A stretch of DNA of 64,000 nt from JBDHWG01 sp039810085. GTDB lineage: Bacteria > Chloroflexota > Anaerolineae > Epilineales > JAHCIE01. How positions within the stretch are numbered: position 1 is the first letter of the stretch; each line of letters opens with the position of its first letter. The translations under genes and the position numbers were made by a program. The notes beneath the pieces are model-generated. The model ran no database searches, was not told the origin of the DNA, and was given only the letters and a program-made list of their open reading frames with translations. The stretch is taken from positions 186,001-250,000 of the forward strand of contig JBDHWG010000003.1 in NCBI GenBank assembly GCA_039810085.1, given 5' to 3'. Below are positions 25,454 to 34,551 of this stretch, in pieces.

Positions 25454-26512
25454 GTGGTCAGCCTCATCAACAGTTTCCTGGGCCTCTTCTCCCACGACAT
25501 CGGTATCGACCTGGGAACGGCGAACACCCTCGTCATGGTGCGCGGCCAGGGCATCGTCATCAACGAGCCGTCCGTCGTCGCTATCGACAAAAAGACTCGC
25601 AAAGTCCTCGCCATCGGCGCCGAGGCGAAGGAGATGGTGGGCCGCACGCCGGCCAACATCATCGCCATCCGCCCGCTACGCGACGGCGTGATCTCCGACT
25701 TCGACGTCACGCAGAAGATGCTGGAGTACTTCATCCACAAGGTGCATGAGAAGTACCGGCCCATCCCCAAACCCCGCGTCGTCGTCGGCATTCCCTCCGG
25801 TGTCACGGAAGTCGAGAAACGCGCCGTCCACGACGCCTCGATTGCTGCAGGCGCGCGCGAAGCCTACCTTATCGAGGAGCCGATGGCGGCAGCGATTGGC
25901 GCGGGCCTACCTGTGACCGAGGCGATGGGCAGCATGATCGTCGACATCGGCGGCGGTACGACCGAGGTGGCCGTCATCGCCCTGGGTGGCATCGTCGTGA
26001 GCAACTCGATCCGCGTCGCGGGCGACGAAATGGATGAGGCGATTATCCAGTACGCCCGTCAGAAGTACAACCTATTCATCGGCGAGCGCATGGCCGAGTG
26101 GGTCAAGATTGCTATCGGCTCCGCGTACCCACTGGAACACGAAGAGACCCGCGTCCTGCGTGGCCGCAACCTGATCACCGGCCTGCCGCAGCAGGTCGAG
26201 GTCAGCTCAGTCGAAATCCGTGAGGCGCTCGCCAACCCCGTCAGCGCCATCGTTGACCTTGTGCGCGATACCCTGGACGACACACCGCCGGAGCCGATTG
26301 CCGACATCCTGGAGCACGGCATCGCCCTCGCGGGCGGCGGCGCGCTCCTGAAGGGCCTGGCGCAGCGGCTGTGCGAAGAGACGAAGATGCACGTCTACGT
26401 CGCCGAGGACCCGCTGGCGTGTGTCGCCAAGGGCGCAGGCAGCGTCCTCGATGACCTGGACGGCCTACACAAGGTGCTGGCAGCAACGCAGCGCCCGAAC
26501 CTGTCCCGCTAG
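25454..26512 (+). CDS. mreB: Rod-shape-determining actin MreB
   Basis: Bacterial actin that guides lateral wall synthesis. 352 residues with the phosphate loops DIGIDLGTANT near 14-24 and VDIGGGTTEVA, the IIEEPMAAA-like YLIEEPMAAAIGAG and the adenosine motif GIALAGGGALLKGL. GTG 25454 is used because GGAGG lies about eleven bases upstream and because translation from it begins with the usual short membrane helix (VSLINSFLGLF). It heads the mreBCD-pbp2 cluster, which is followed by minCDE. Confidence 0.96.
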   Translation: MVSLINSFLGLFSHDIGIDLGTANTLVMVRGQGIVINEPSVVAIDKKTRKVLAIGAEAKEMVGRTPANIIAIRPLRDGVISDFDVTQKMLEYFIHKVHEKYRPIPKPRVVVGIPSGVTEVEKRAVHDASIAAGAREAYLIEEPMAAAIGAGLPVTEAMGSMIVDIGGGTTEVAVIALGGIVVSNSIRVAGDEMDEAIIQYARQKYNLFIGERMAEWVKIAIGSAYPLEHEETRVLRGRNLITGLPQQVEVSSVEIREALANPVSAIVDLVRDTLDDTPPEPIADILEHGIALAGGGALLKGLAQRLCEETKMHVYVAEDPLACVAKGAGSVLDDLDGLHKVLAATQRPNLSR

Positions 26513-26532
26513 AGGACGGTTTTCTGACTTAA

Positions 26533-27402
26533 ATGATGAGTCGTCTCGTTGAGCGCTCCTGGCTGTTCGCCACTCTTCTCGCTCTGACAATTGCCGGCGC
26601 GGCCCTGTATCAGACAGGCCGCCTGGCGCCGGTCCAGCGCGCCCTCTCCGACGTGTCCTCGCCCATTGGCGAGCCATCCAGCGCCCTCGCCGCACGCGCC
26701 AGCGACGCCATCGACGCGGTGCGCCGCTTCCAATCCCTGGCGAGCGAGAACGAGGACCTGCGCGCCGAAGTCGAGCGCCTATCGCTCGAGAACGTGCGCC
26801 TGACCGAGCTGGCGAACGAGACTGGCCGTCTGCGCGATGAGCTGGGCTACAAGCAGACCAACCCATCGCTGCAATTGCGCGGCGCAGAGATCGTCAGCCG
26901 AGGCGGCGGCGGCCTGGTACCCGGGCGGGTGACCAGCCGCGACCCCAGCCCGTACCTGTCGGTGCTGACCATCAACCTTGGCCAGCGCGACGGCGTCAAG
27001 CAAGGGCAGGCGGTAGTGACACCGCTGGGCCTGGTCGGGCGCATTGTGGATGTGGGCGAGCGAACCGCTCGCGTGTTGCTGCTGACGGACCGCGCCAGCT
27101 CGGTCAACGGCCAGGTGATGCGAACGCGCGTAACAGGCGTTGTGCAGGGCACTGGCGACGGCCGCCTGGTCATGCGCTACATCGAGCAGGGCGGCGACAT
27201 CAAGATCGGGGATATCGTGCTGACGGCTGGGCTGGGCGGCGTCTTCCCACGCGGCCAGCCCATCGGCCAGGTCACGAGCGTGCGCCAGCAGGATATCGAG
27301 CTGTTCCAGGAAGCCGAGATCCGGCCGACGGTAGACTTCAGCCGGCTGGAGAATGTCCTGGTCGTGACCCAGTTCGAGCCAACGCCGCCGGAGAACCCGT
27401 AG
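26533..27402 (+). CDS. mreC: Rod shape-determining protein MreC
   Basis: Bitopic protein linking MreB to the wall-synthesis enzymes. 289 residues: one membrane span near 10-30, a coiled coil (about 60-105, SENEDLRAEVERLSLENVRLTELANETGRLRDEL), then the beta domain with NLGQRDGVKQGQAVVTPLGLVGRIVDVG and GDIVLTAGLGGVFPRGQPIGQV, both diagnostic. Two ATG codons in tandem (26533, 26536) make the start uncertain by one residue. It ends on the first base of the mreD GTG. Confidence 0.93.
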   Translation: MMSRLVERSWLFATLLALTIAGAALYQTGRLAPVQRALSDVSSPIGEPSSALAARASDAIDAVRRFQSLASENEDLRAEVERLSLENVRLTELANETGRLRDELGYKQTNPSLQLRGAEIVSRGGGGLVPGRVTSRDPSPYLSVLTINLGQRDGVKQGQAVVTPLGLVGRIVDVGERTARVLLLTDRASSVNGQVMRTRVTGVVQGTGDGRLVMRYIEQGGDIKIGDIVLTAGLGGVFPRGQPIGQVTSVRQQDIELFQEAEIRPTVDFSRLENVLVVTQFEPTPPENP

Positions 27403-27932
27403 TGTTGAATGGACGCAAGCGCCGCGGCCTGTTTGCCGTGCCGGTCAACGTCTACCTCCTGCTGGCGCTTGTCGCCATCGCGGCGCTCATTCACGTGACG
27501 TGGCTGCCGAGGCTGCCGGTGCGGCCCGACCTGATGCTGGCGCTCGTTGTGGCGTGGAGCCTGCTGCGCGGCCTGGAAGAGGGCCTGCTCTGGGCCTTCG
27601 TCGGTGGCGTCTTGCTGGACCTGCTCTCCGCCGGACCGTTCGGGGCGTTCACCATCGGTCTCCTGGTCGCTGCACTGATTGGCGGCATCGTTCACCGCAC
27701 GGTGTTCACCTCTGGCTTCTTCTGGCCGACCGCCACCATGATCGCCACAACGCTCCTCTTTCACCCCATGTACCTCGCGGTTGTCAATGTGGCGGGACTC
27801 AAGGTTCCGTGGAGCGCCGTCTCCCAGGTCATCGTGCCGGTGCTCGTCTGGAATGTTGTGATCTTGCTGCTTCTGCTGGCGCCGCTGGCATGGCTGCATC
27901 GGCGCACAGCGCCCGTTCCCGTGAGCGCGTGA
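27402..27932 (+). CDS. mreD: Rod shape-determining protein MreD
   Basis: 176 residues, five hydrophobic spans, with PVRPDLMLALVVAWSLLRG and GGVLLDLLSAGPFGAFTIGLLV, the family pattern. The GTG start overlaps the mreC stop; a TTG three bases on is the alternative. Membrane partner of MreC and PBP2 in the elongation complex. Confidence 0.88.
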   Translation: MLNGRKRRGLFAVPVNVYLLLALVAIAALIHVTWLPRLPVRPDLMLALVVAWSLLRGLEEGLLWAFVGGVLLDLLSAGPFGAFTIGLLVAALIGGIVHRTVFTSGFFWPTATMIATTLLFHPMYLAVVNVAGLKVPWSAVSQVIVPVLVWNVVILLLLLAPLAWLHRRTAPVPVSA

Positions 27933-27936
27933 CGGC

Positions 27937-30084
27937 ATGTACGACTTTATCCCTGACGACCCGAAGACCCAGCATTGGGGCCAGCGCCCGCCGCCGCCGC
28001 CCGCGCCCCCACCATCGCCGCGCCCGCGGCTGTTCTTGCTGCAAGCGCTCATCGTGGTCGTGTTCGTGCTCCTCCTGGGCCAATTGCTAAAACTCCAGAT
28101 TTTCGACTCGGCCATCTATCGCCAGCGCGCCGACGTGAACCGCCTGCGCGTCCGCACCGTGGATGCCGAGCGCGGCATCTTCTACGACCGCAACGGCAAA
28201 ATCCTGGTGCGCAACCAGCCCAGCTTCTCCGTCTACATCACCTACGCCGACCTGCCCGACGACGAAGACAAACAGGCCGCCGTCCTCGAGCGCCTGGCGC
28301 ATATGCTCGACATTCACGCCAGCGGCGAGCCGGGCGGCGAAGCGCAGCCAACAGCAGCGTGGATCAAGACCACCGCCGCGGACGTCTGCCGGGGCACCTC
28401 GACTTATGTGCCGCCTGGCCCGACCGTCCCCCACGGCGTCAAGGAGTACATCGCCGAAGCCTGCCGCGCGCCCTACACCCAAATCAGTGTCAAATCGCAA
28501 GTGCCGCGCGACCTTGCCCTGACCATCGAGCAGGACCGCCTGAACCTGCCGGGCGTCACCATCGGTGTCACCCCGGTGCGCCAGTACCTCGCCGGCGCCA
28601 GCGTCGGCCAGATTCTCGGCTTCATGGGCAACATCCCGGCTGAGGAGAGCGCCGACTACTTCAAGAACGGCTACGAGCACGGGGACAAGATCGGCCTCGC
28701 CGGCGTGGAGGCGTCTTTCGAGAACGCCCTGCGTGGCGCCAAGGGCCGCAAGACGGTCGAGGTGGATGCGGCGGGCCGCGAGGTGGGCCTCATCGGCGAA
28801 GCGACGCCGCCCACGGCCGGGCACAACATCGTCCTGACGTTGGACCTGGACCTGCAGAAGAAAGTGCAAGAACTCCTGCAGAAGGGCCTCGAACAGGTCA
28901 GGGCGACGCGCGGCGTCGCGCTGGTCATGAATCCCCAGACCGGCGAGATACTGGCGATGGTGTCCATCCCCGGCTACGACAACAACGTCTTCTCCGACGG
29001 TATCAACGCCGATAACGTCAAGGAGTACGTGCGGCTCAGCGAGGACAAGAGCCGCCCGCTGATGAACCGCGCTTACCAGGGCATCTACCCCACCGGCTCT
29101 GTCTTCAAGATTGTTCCTGCATCGGCGGCGCTCCAGGAAGGCGTCATCGATGTCAACACGCGCATCCACGACCCCGGCACCATCTACCTGCCCATCAAGG
29201 GCAACCCCACCGCCAAGGGCACGCCCTTCTACTGCTGGAAGCCAGAGGGCCACGGCGACATCAACGTTATCCAGGCGCTTGCCCAGTCATGCGACGTGTT
29301 CTTCTACGAAGTCACGGGCGGGTACGAGCCGAACAAGTTCCAGGGTCTAGGCATCGATCGCTTCGCCAAGTATGCCCGCGCCTTCGGCTTCGGCCAGCCC
29401 ACCGGCATCAACCTGCCCGGGGAAGCCAAGGGACTAATGGCCCAGGACGGCGACGCTTGGGACCGCTGGAAGCGCCTGAACTATGCCGATGTCTGGTACG
29501 TCGGCGACACATACAACATGGCTATCGGCCAGGGCTTCTTCAACGCCACACCGCTGCAGATGCTCAACGCGACGGCGGCCGTCGCCAACGGCGGAACACT
29601 CTATAAGCCGCAGATGATGTACCAGGAAGCGACCGCCGACGGCCAGGTGGTGCGCGCCTTCCAACCCGAAGTCATCCGCCAGCTGCCGGTCAGCGCGAGC
29701 AACCTCGGCCTCGTGCGCGAGGGCATGCGCCAGGCGACGGTTCCGCCCCTGGGGACAGCCTCAGGCGCCGGTCTCCCGACGGAGATCAGCATTGGGGCCA
29801 AGACGGGAACGGCCGAGTTCTGCCTGTGGGACGAAACGCAGCAGCAGTGCCAGAAGGATAAAGACGGGCACTGGCCGACCCATGCCTGGTTCACCGCCTT
29901 CGCGCCGTTCGAGAACCCCCAGGTCGCCCTCCTCGTCATGATCGACGGCTCCTCCGTGCAGGGGCCGCCCACGGTCATCCAGGGATCAGAGGTTGCGGCG
30001 CCCATCGCTGCCGAGATTCTGCGCGCCATCTTCAAGTTGCCTCCCCCCGAAAAGCCCGTCATCCCAAAGAAGGCCGGGGACTAA
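27937..30084 (+). CDS. mrdA: Penicillin-binding protein 2 (elongation transpeptidase)
   Basis: Class B PBP cross-linking lateral peptidoglycan. 715 residues: proline-rich cytoplasmic tail, membrane span near 32-55, the dimerisation domain with RGIFYDRNGKILVRN, then the transpeptidase with active serine S388 in TGSVFK, the SxN motif as SCD (AQSCDVFFYEV) and K622-T-G in GAKTGTAEF. An insertion around 125-190 contains Cys and Pro residues not typical of short PBP2s. The ATG lies two bases after the mreD stop region, within the same unit. FtsW/RodA is not in the window. Confidence 0.94.
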   Translation: MYDFIPDDPKTQHWGQRPPPPPAPPPSPRPRLFLLQALIVVVFVLLLGQLLKLQIFDSAIYRQRADVNRLRVRTVDAERGIFYDRNGKILVRNQPSFSVYITYADLPDDEDKQAAVLERLAHMLDIHASGEPGGEAQPTAAWIKTTAADVCRGTSTYVPPGPTVPHGVKEYIAEACRAPYTQISVKSQVPRDLALTIEQDRLNLPGVTIGVTPVRQYLAGASVGQILGFMGNIPAEESADYFKNGYEHGDKIGLAGVEASFENALRGAKGRKTVEVDAAGREVGLIGEATPPTAGHNIVLTLDLDLQKKVQELLQKGLEQVRATRGVALVMNPQTGEILAMVSIPGYDNNVFSDGINADNVKEYVRLSEDKSRPLMNRAYQGIYPTGSVFKIVPASAALQEGVIDVNTRIHDPGTIYLPIKGNPTAKGTPFYCWKPEGHGDINVIQALAQSCDVFFYEVTGGYEPNKFQGLGIDRFAKYARAFGFGQPTGINLPGEAKGLMAQDGDAWDRWKRLNYADVWYVGDTYNMAIGQGFFNATPLQMLNATAAVANGGTLYKPQMMYQEATADGQVVRAFQPEVIRQLPVSASNLGLVREGMRQATVPPLGTASGAGLPTEISIGAKTGTAEFCLWDETQQQCQKDKDGHWPTHAWFTAFAPFENPQVALLVMIDGSSVQGPPTVIQGSEVAAPIAAEILRAIFKLPPPEKPVIPKKAGD

Positions 30085-30102
30085 AGTTAAGAATTTCTCC
30101 AA

Positions 30103-30131
30103 TTGACACTTGACTTATTACCAGGTATACT
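30103..30131 (+). promoter_or_regulatory. Strong promoter of minCDE
   Basis: TTGACA (30103-30108), 17 bp, TATACT (30126-30131). Shows that the min genes have their own start of transcription although they follow pbp2. Confidence 0.85.
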
Positions 30132-30187
30132 ACATGCAAGCCGTATGGCCGTGATGCCCACTACATCTAGTAGGCGCGGGAGCTGAG

Positions 30188-30856
30188 GTGACTGTCGAAA
30201 TCAAGGGTACGGCTGATGGCCTCGTGGTAACGCTGGGTGAGGGGGAGTGGAACGACGTGTTGGCCGCCCTGGCCGGGCGGCTAGACGGCTCGGCCAAGTT
30301 CTTCGTCGGCGCAGAGGCCACCCTTCATGTTGGCGACCGCAACCTGGATGCGGCGGAGATCGCGCACCTGCGGGACTTGTTCACACAGCATGGCGGGACG
30401 CTGCGCGGACTCGTGGCCGAGGATGGCTCGACCCGTGCCGCTGCGCGCGCCCTCGGCCTGACCGCCAGCACGCCTCGCGCTCGTGTCGCCGCCCCGCCGC
30501 GTCCTGAGAATGACGCGCGCAGCGGCCTCGTGGTGCGGCGCACGGTGCGCTCCGGCCAATCGGTGCGGCACATGGGACACGTGGTGATCATCGGAGACGT
30601 GAACCCCGGCGGAGAAGTGGTGGCTGGCGGCGACGTGGTCGTCTGGGGACGGCTGCGCGGGCTAGTCCACGCGGGCGCGACGGGCAACCCAGAGGCCTGG
30701 GTGTGCGCTCTGCAACTTGCGCCAATGCAGCTACGCATCGCTGACCTGTTCAGCCGCGCGCCAGACGCAGCGAGCGAGCGGAAGCGCCACGCGCTTCCCG
30801 AGGTCGCGCGGATCCGCGATGGGAAAATTGTTGTCGAAGCCTGGGACGAACCGTAG
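30188..30856 (+). CDS. minC: Septum site-determining protein MinC
   Basis: Inhibitor of FtsZ ring assembly, brought to the membrane by MinD. 222 residues: N-terminal FtsZ-binding domain (1-95, poorly conserved), an Ala/Pro-rich hinge, and the beta-helical C-terminal domain (RTVRSGQSVRHMGHVVIIGDVNPGGEVVAGGDVVVWGRLRGLVHAG), which is unmistakable. The GTG start follows GGAGCTGAG. First gene of minCDE. Confidence 0.93.
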   Translation: MTVEIKGTADGLVVTLGEGEWNDVLAALAGRLDGSAKFFVGAEATLHVGDRNLDAAEIAHLRDLFTQHGGTLRGLVAEDGSTRAAARALGLTASTPRARVAAPPRPENDARSGLVVRRTVRSGQSVRHMGHVVIIGDVNPGGEVVAGGDVVVWGRLRGLVHAGATGNPEAWVCALQLAPMQLRIADLFSRAPDAASERKRHALPEVARIRDGKIVVEAWDEP

Positions 30857-30867
30857 GAGAGGATTTT

Positions 30868-31671
30868 ATGGGGGCGCGAGCCGTTACGATTACTTCGGGC
30901 AAAGGGGGCGTGGGGAAGACGACAACGACGGCCAACATCGGCGTCGCCCTGGCGCTGAGCGGCCTGCGCGTGGCCTGCATCGACGCTGACATCGGCCTGC
31001 GCAACCTGGATGTCGTGATGGGGCTAGAGAACCGCATTGTGTACGATATCGTCGACGTGGTCGAAGGCCGGGCGCGGCTGCGCCAGGCCCTCATCCGCGA
31101 TAAGCGACTGCCGGAACTGTGCCTGCTGCCCGCCGCGCAGACACGCGACAAAACCGCCGTCACGCCGGCCGAGATGGTGCAACTCGTCGAGGACATGCGC
31201 AAGGACTTCGACTTCATCCTCATCGACTCACCGGCCGGCATCGAGCAGGGCTTCAAGAATGCCGTGGCGCCCGCCGACGACATCGTTATCGTCACCACGC
31301 CTGAGGTGTCCGCCGTCCGCGACGCCGACCGCATCATCGGCCTCGTCGAAGCCGAGGAGAAAAGCCCGCCCCGCCTCATCATCAACCGGCTCAAACCGCA
31401 GATGGTGCAGCGCGGCGACATGCTCAGCCAGACCGACGTCCTGGACGTGCTGGCTATCGAGCTACTTGGCATCGTGCCGGACGACGAAGCGATTATTGTC
31501 TCCACCAACAAGGGGACCCCGGCCGCGCTCCACAACCACTCCCCGGCCGGCACCGCCTACCGCAACATCGCGCGGCGGCTGCTCGGCGAGGACGTGCCGT
31601 TCATGACCCTGGAGCCGCAAACGGGCTTCATGGGGTGGCTGAAGAATCTGTTCCGCGTGGAAGGGGGGTAG
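30868..31671 (+). CDS. minD: Septum site-determining ATPase MinD
   Basis: Membrane-cycling ATPase that carries MinC. 267 residues with the deviant Walker A (10-SGKGGVGKTTTT), DADIGLRNLDVVMGLE, FILIDSPAGIEQGF and the C-terminal amphipathic membrane-targeting helix GWLKNLFR. ATG 30868 follows AGGAGAGG. minE starts three bases after its stop. Confidence 0.96.
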   Translation: MGARAVTITSGKGGVGKTTTTANIGVALALSGLRVACIDADIGLRNLDVVMGLENRIVYDIVDVVEGRARLRQALIRDKRLPELCLLPAAQTRDKTAVTPAEMVQLVEDMRKDFDFILIDSPAGIEQGFKNAVAPADDIVIVTTPEVSAVRDADRIIGLVEAEEKSPPRLIINRLKPQMVQRGDMLSQTDVLDVLAIELLGIVPDDEAIIVSTNKGTPAALHNHSPAGTAYRNIARRLLGEDVPFMTLEPQTGFMGWLKNLFRVEGG

Positions 31672-31673
31672 GC

Positions 31674-32009
31674 ATGAGCTTCTTCCGACGCCTTTTCGGC
31701 GATCCTCAGCCATCCAGCAGTGCCATCGCTAAGGAGCGCCTGCAAGTGGTGCTGACGACAGACCGCAGCAACATCAGCCCGGCGCTGCTCGAAACGCTCA
31801 AGGACGACATCGTCTCCAGCATCTCGCAGCACGTCGAAATTGACCGCGCCGGCATCAAGATTTCCGTCTCCAACGAGCGCGGCTACCAGCGGCTCGTGGC
31901 CGACATTCCGGTGATCCGCACCCGAGAAGCGGGTGAAGCGCGCAGGAGCGGTCCGGCTCAGCAAAGGCCCAACAAAGGCTCAGGCTCAACCCGCCCCGCC
32001 CGCCGATAG
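31674..32009 (+). CDS. minE: Cell division topological specificity factor MinE
   Basis: 111 residues. MSFFRRLFGD is the membrane-binding helix; AKERLQVVLTTDRSNISPALLETLKDDIVSSISQHVEID is the MinD-binding and dimerisation region. The C-terminal ~25 residues (RRSGPAQQRP..) are basic and unconserved. ATG 31674 is preferred to an upstream frame extension that overlaps minD, since the MSFF start is conserved. Confidence 0.93.
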   Translation: MSFFRRLFGDPQPSSSAIAKERLQVVLTTDRSNISPALLETLKDDIVSSISQHVEIDRAGIKISVSNERGYQRLVADIPVIRTREAGEARRSGPAQQRPNKGSGSTRPARR

Positions 32010-32078
32010 AACATTAACTCATTGCTAGACCTCCAGGCCATATGACGGCATGCGCCGACACGAGAACGCTGCCGATCT

Positions 32079-32200
32079 GTCATTGCGAGCATGAGCGAAG
32101 CAATCTCCCGTCGTTGCAGTGGACTCTCTACTGCAAGAGTAGCATCGCTTTCGCCACTCGGGAGATTGCTTCGTCGTCCTATCGTCCTCCTCGCAATGAC
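32079..32200. repeat. Dispersed inverted-repeat element, copy 2
   Basis: 122 bp from gtcattgcgag to ctcgcaatgac, with inner arms gaagcaatctccc and gggagattgcttc. Same family and same length as 575-696. Located after minE. Confidence 0.85.
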
Positions 32201-32235
32201 AGCATGGCGAGACACAGCGCGAGCGCATAGAGAAA

Positions 32236-32270
32236 CAGCGGGGCCAGCAAAAGGCCCCGCTGTTTGTGTT
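32236..32270. terminator. Bidirectional intrinsic terminator
   Basis: Perfect 10-bp stem (32236-32245 with 32253-32262), loop agcaaaa, followed by a T-rich tail on + (tgtttgtgttt). It separates the min operon from the convergent SRPBCC gene. Confidence 0.75.
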
Positions 32271-32284
32271 TAGATTGTCTCCGG

Positions 32285-32740
32285 CTACCCGACGTATCCC
32301 GACTCAGCCAGGTGCTTGACCGTCTCAACCGCGTTGTGGAGGCGCTTCTGGTCGAAGGGGTTGCCACCCGTGATGAAGTTGCCGACAATGGGAACGGCCG
32401 AGTTGTACTCCATGTGGTAGTTCAACCATGCCTTCCCGCCGCCGCCCATCAGCCCGTGCTTCGACCCGACGCGGAACCAGTTCACCGAGCGGTTGTTGTT
32501 GATTTCCGTCACGACCTCCAGCTCCCGAGTATCCCCGCCGGTGCGCAGCGCGGTAATCTGGCCCTGGCCGGTCGCGCCGCCATGCTGGTACTGGAACGTG
32601 CCGCCCTGCTGCAAGCCCGTGAAGTTGCTGACGCTCTCTATCTCTGGGAACCACTGTGACCACGTGTTCGGGTTGCTCACAATCGCCCAGACGGTATCCG
32701 CCGACGCGTTGATCTCATCTTCGAACTCGAATTTTGGCAT
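32285..32740 (-). CDS. SRPBCC-family (polyketide cyclase/START-like) protein
   Basis: 151 residues of the helix-grip fold: FEFEDEINASADTVWAIVSNPNTWSQWFPEIESV is the typical first strand and helix, and the C-terminal helix is HNAVETVKHLAES. The fold binds hydrophobic ligands; nothing specifies which. ATG 32740 follows AAGGAG; the longer frame adds only an unconserved tail. Divergent from the aldolase-like gene. Confidence 0.82.
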   Translation of the reverse strand: MPKFEFEDEINASADTVWAIVSNPNTWSQWFPEIESVSNFTGLQQGGTFQYQHGGATGQGQITALRTGGDTRELEVVTEINNNRSVNWFRVGSKHGLMGGGGKAWLNYHMEYNSAVPIVGNFITGGNPFDQKRLHNAVETVKHLAESGYVG

Positions 32741-32800
32741 AGTGTCATCTCCTTGGTGATGTCGGTCCCTCAATGTGTATCACAATCCGTGCCACATTAA

Positions 32801-32809
32801 TGATATAAT
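32801..32809 (+). promoter_or_regulatory. Extended -10 promoter for the D-threonine-aldolase-like gene
   Basis: TGATATAAT matches the extended -10 form; the -35 region is weak. Confidence 0.55.
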
Positions 32810-32868
32810 GACCTGCCCGATAAGGAAAACTCGCGACGCACTCGCGTCCAGCCCAGGAGACGGTTCCC

Positions 32869-33912
32869 ATGCACGTGTCCGATATCGAGACCCCAGCCCT
32901 CGTCCTCGACCTTGACCGCGTCGAGCGCAACATCGCCGACATGCAGGCTTACTGCGACGAGCATCACCTCGCCTTCCGCCCGCATATCAAGACCCACAAG
33001 ATACCGGCGCTGGCGCACTGGCAGATGCGGGCGGGCGCGGTCGGCATCGCCTGCCAGAAGCTCGGCGAGGCCGAGGTCATGGCGGCGGCCGGCATCGACG
33101 ATATCCTCATCCCATACAATATCATTGGGGCGTCGAAGCTGGAGCGCCTGGCGCGGCTGACACGGCAGGCCGCCATGAGCGTCGTCGTCGACTCCGAGGT
33201 GACGGTGCGCGGGCTGAGCGAAGCAATGGCGGCGCACAAGACGCAGGTCGGCGTGCTCATCGAGGTCGGGACGACCATCGAGCGGGCCGGCGTCGTCTCA
33301 CCCGAGGATGTAGTGCATTTAGCGCAACTCATCGACAGCCTGCCGGGACTTATGTGGCAGGGTATTATGCTCTACCCGACGAATGCGGAGAATGCCGGCA
33401 AGCTTCAGGCCGTGTGCGAGGCGCTGGATAAGGCCGGGCTATCGCCCAAGGTCGTCAGCGGTGGCGGCAGCCCGTCGATGCGGTCGCACCACGAAATCCC
33501 GCGCCTGACCGAGGTGCGCATCGGGACGTACATCTTCGAGGACATGACGGGCGTGCGCGGCGGCTACTTCAGCCTGGAGCGCTGCGCCGCGACGCTGCTC
33601 TGCACCGTCGTCAGCGCGCCGACGCCGGAGCGCGTCATTCTCGACGGCGGCTCCAAGACCCTGACGACCGAGGGTGGCCCACCCTTCGGCCATGTCGTGG
33701 AGTTACCAGAGGCGCGCATCTACAAACTCAACGAGGAGCACGCCTACGTGGATGTCTCCGCCTGCCCGGCCCGGCCCGGCATCGGCGACCGGGTCCACGT
33801 CATCCCCAACCACGTGTGCGTCGCCGTCAACCTGCACAACCAGGCATACGGCGTGCGCGGCGACTGGGTCGAGGTCATCTGGCCCATAGCCGCCCGCGGG
33901 CTGGTGCAATAG
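32869..33912 (+). CDS. D-threonine aldolase / D-serine dehydratase-like PLP protein
   Basis: 347 residues, fold-type III (alanine-racemase barrel). The PLP lysine is in RPHIKTHK near 45, and the C-terminal metal site PNHVCVAVNLHN (His and Cys) is diagnostic of the DTA/DSD1 family. It would cleave D-3-hydroxy amino acids to glycine and an aldehyde, or deaminate D-serine. GGxxS in VVSGGGSPSM binds the phosphate. ATG 32869 follows AGGAGA. It stands alone before a toxin-antitoxin pair. Confidence 0.88.
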   Translation: MHVSDIETPALVLDLDRVERNIADMQAYCDEHHLAFRPHIKTHKIPALAHWQMRAGAVGIACQKLGEAEVMAAAGIDDILIPYNIIGASKLERLARLTRQAAMSVVVDSEVTVRGLSEAMAAHKTQVGVLIEVGTTIERAGVVSPEDVVHLAQLIDSLPGLMWQGIMLYPTNAENAGKLQAVCEALDKAGLSPKVVSGGGSPSMRSHHEIPRLTEVRIGTYIFEDMTGVRGGYFSLERCAATLLCTVVSAPTPERVILDGGSKTLTTEGGPPFGHVVELPEARIYKLNEEHAYVDVSACPARPGIGDRVHVIPNHVCVAVNLHNQAYGVRGDWVEVIWPIAARGLVQ

Positions 33913-34005
33913 GTGGCACGGAAAGTTCTTGTAGGTTGTACCGTGATTGCAGAAGGTATCGTACTGGAGTAAGCTATATTCCGACCCTTGTTCCAGCGAG
34001 GGCTC

Positions 34006-34290
34006 ATGAATCTGCGATTTGAGTGGGATGAAAAGAAGGCGGACGCCAATCTCCGAAAGCATGGTGTCAGCTTCGAAGAAGCTATCACAGTCTTCCGCGA
34101 TCCCGTGGCAGTGACTATCTACGATGTCGCACATTCGGAGGTCGAGGATCGCTACATTGACATAGGGGTATCCGCGAGTGGATATATCCTGGTAGTAGTG
34201 TACACAGAGCGCGACTCCAGCATCCGAATCATAAGTTGCCGACAAGCTACTCTTTCAGAACGGAGACAGTATGAACGACGAGAATCCTGA
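34006..34290 (+). CDS. brnT: BrnT-family toxin
   Basis: 94 residues with the family start FEWDEKKADANLRKHGVSFEEAITVF and the later YTERDSSIRIISCRQATLSERRQYE. BrnT proteins are RelE-like ribonucleases that stop translation. ATG 34006 has GAGGG upstream and starts directly at the conserved domain. It overlaps the antitoxin gene by 20 bases, the usual tight coupling. Confidence 0.88.
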   Translation: MNLRFEWDEKKADANLRKHGVSFEEAITVFRDPVAVTIYDVAHSEVEDRYIDIGVSASGYILVVVYTERDSSIRIISCRQATLSERRQYERRES

Positions 34291-34543
34291 GCACATTTCT
34301 GAAGAGGACGACATGGCGCCGGAGTATGACTTCTCTGGTGGCGTTCGCGGCAAACATGCCCTCGCTTTCCAACGCGGCTATAAGGTCATCATTCACAAGG
34401 CGGATGGGACCACTGAGGAGCGAGAGTTCGCCCTACCTGAAGGTACCGTCGTGCTCGACCCGGATGTGCGAGAGTACTTTCCTGATTCAGAGGCGGTTAA
34501 CCGTGCCTTGCGTGGGCTGATCGAGCTTATTCTGCATCGGTAG
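34271..34543 (+). CDS. BrnA-like antitoxin
   Basis: 90 residues. MAPEYDFSGGVRGKHA is a common start of proteins paired with BrnT, and LDPDVREYFPDSEAVNRALRGLIEL is the C-terminal helix pair that carries the DNA-binding or toxin-binding part. It has no clear BrnA ribbon-helix-helix name match beyond this, so it is called by position and pattern. It starts within the last 20 bases of brnT. Confidence 0.75.
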   Translation: MNDENPEHISEEDDMAPEYDFSGGVRGKHALAFQRGYKVIIHKADGTTEEREFALPEGTVVLDPDVREYFPDSEAVNRALRGLIELILHR

Positions 34544-34551
34544 GTCTCAAG

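Noticed and set aside
28087..29253. 388-residue open frame antisense to pbp2
   Set aside because: Shadow of a gene with intact PBP motifs.
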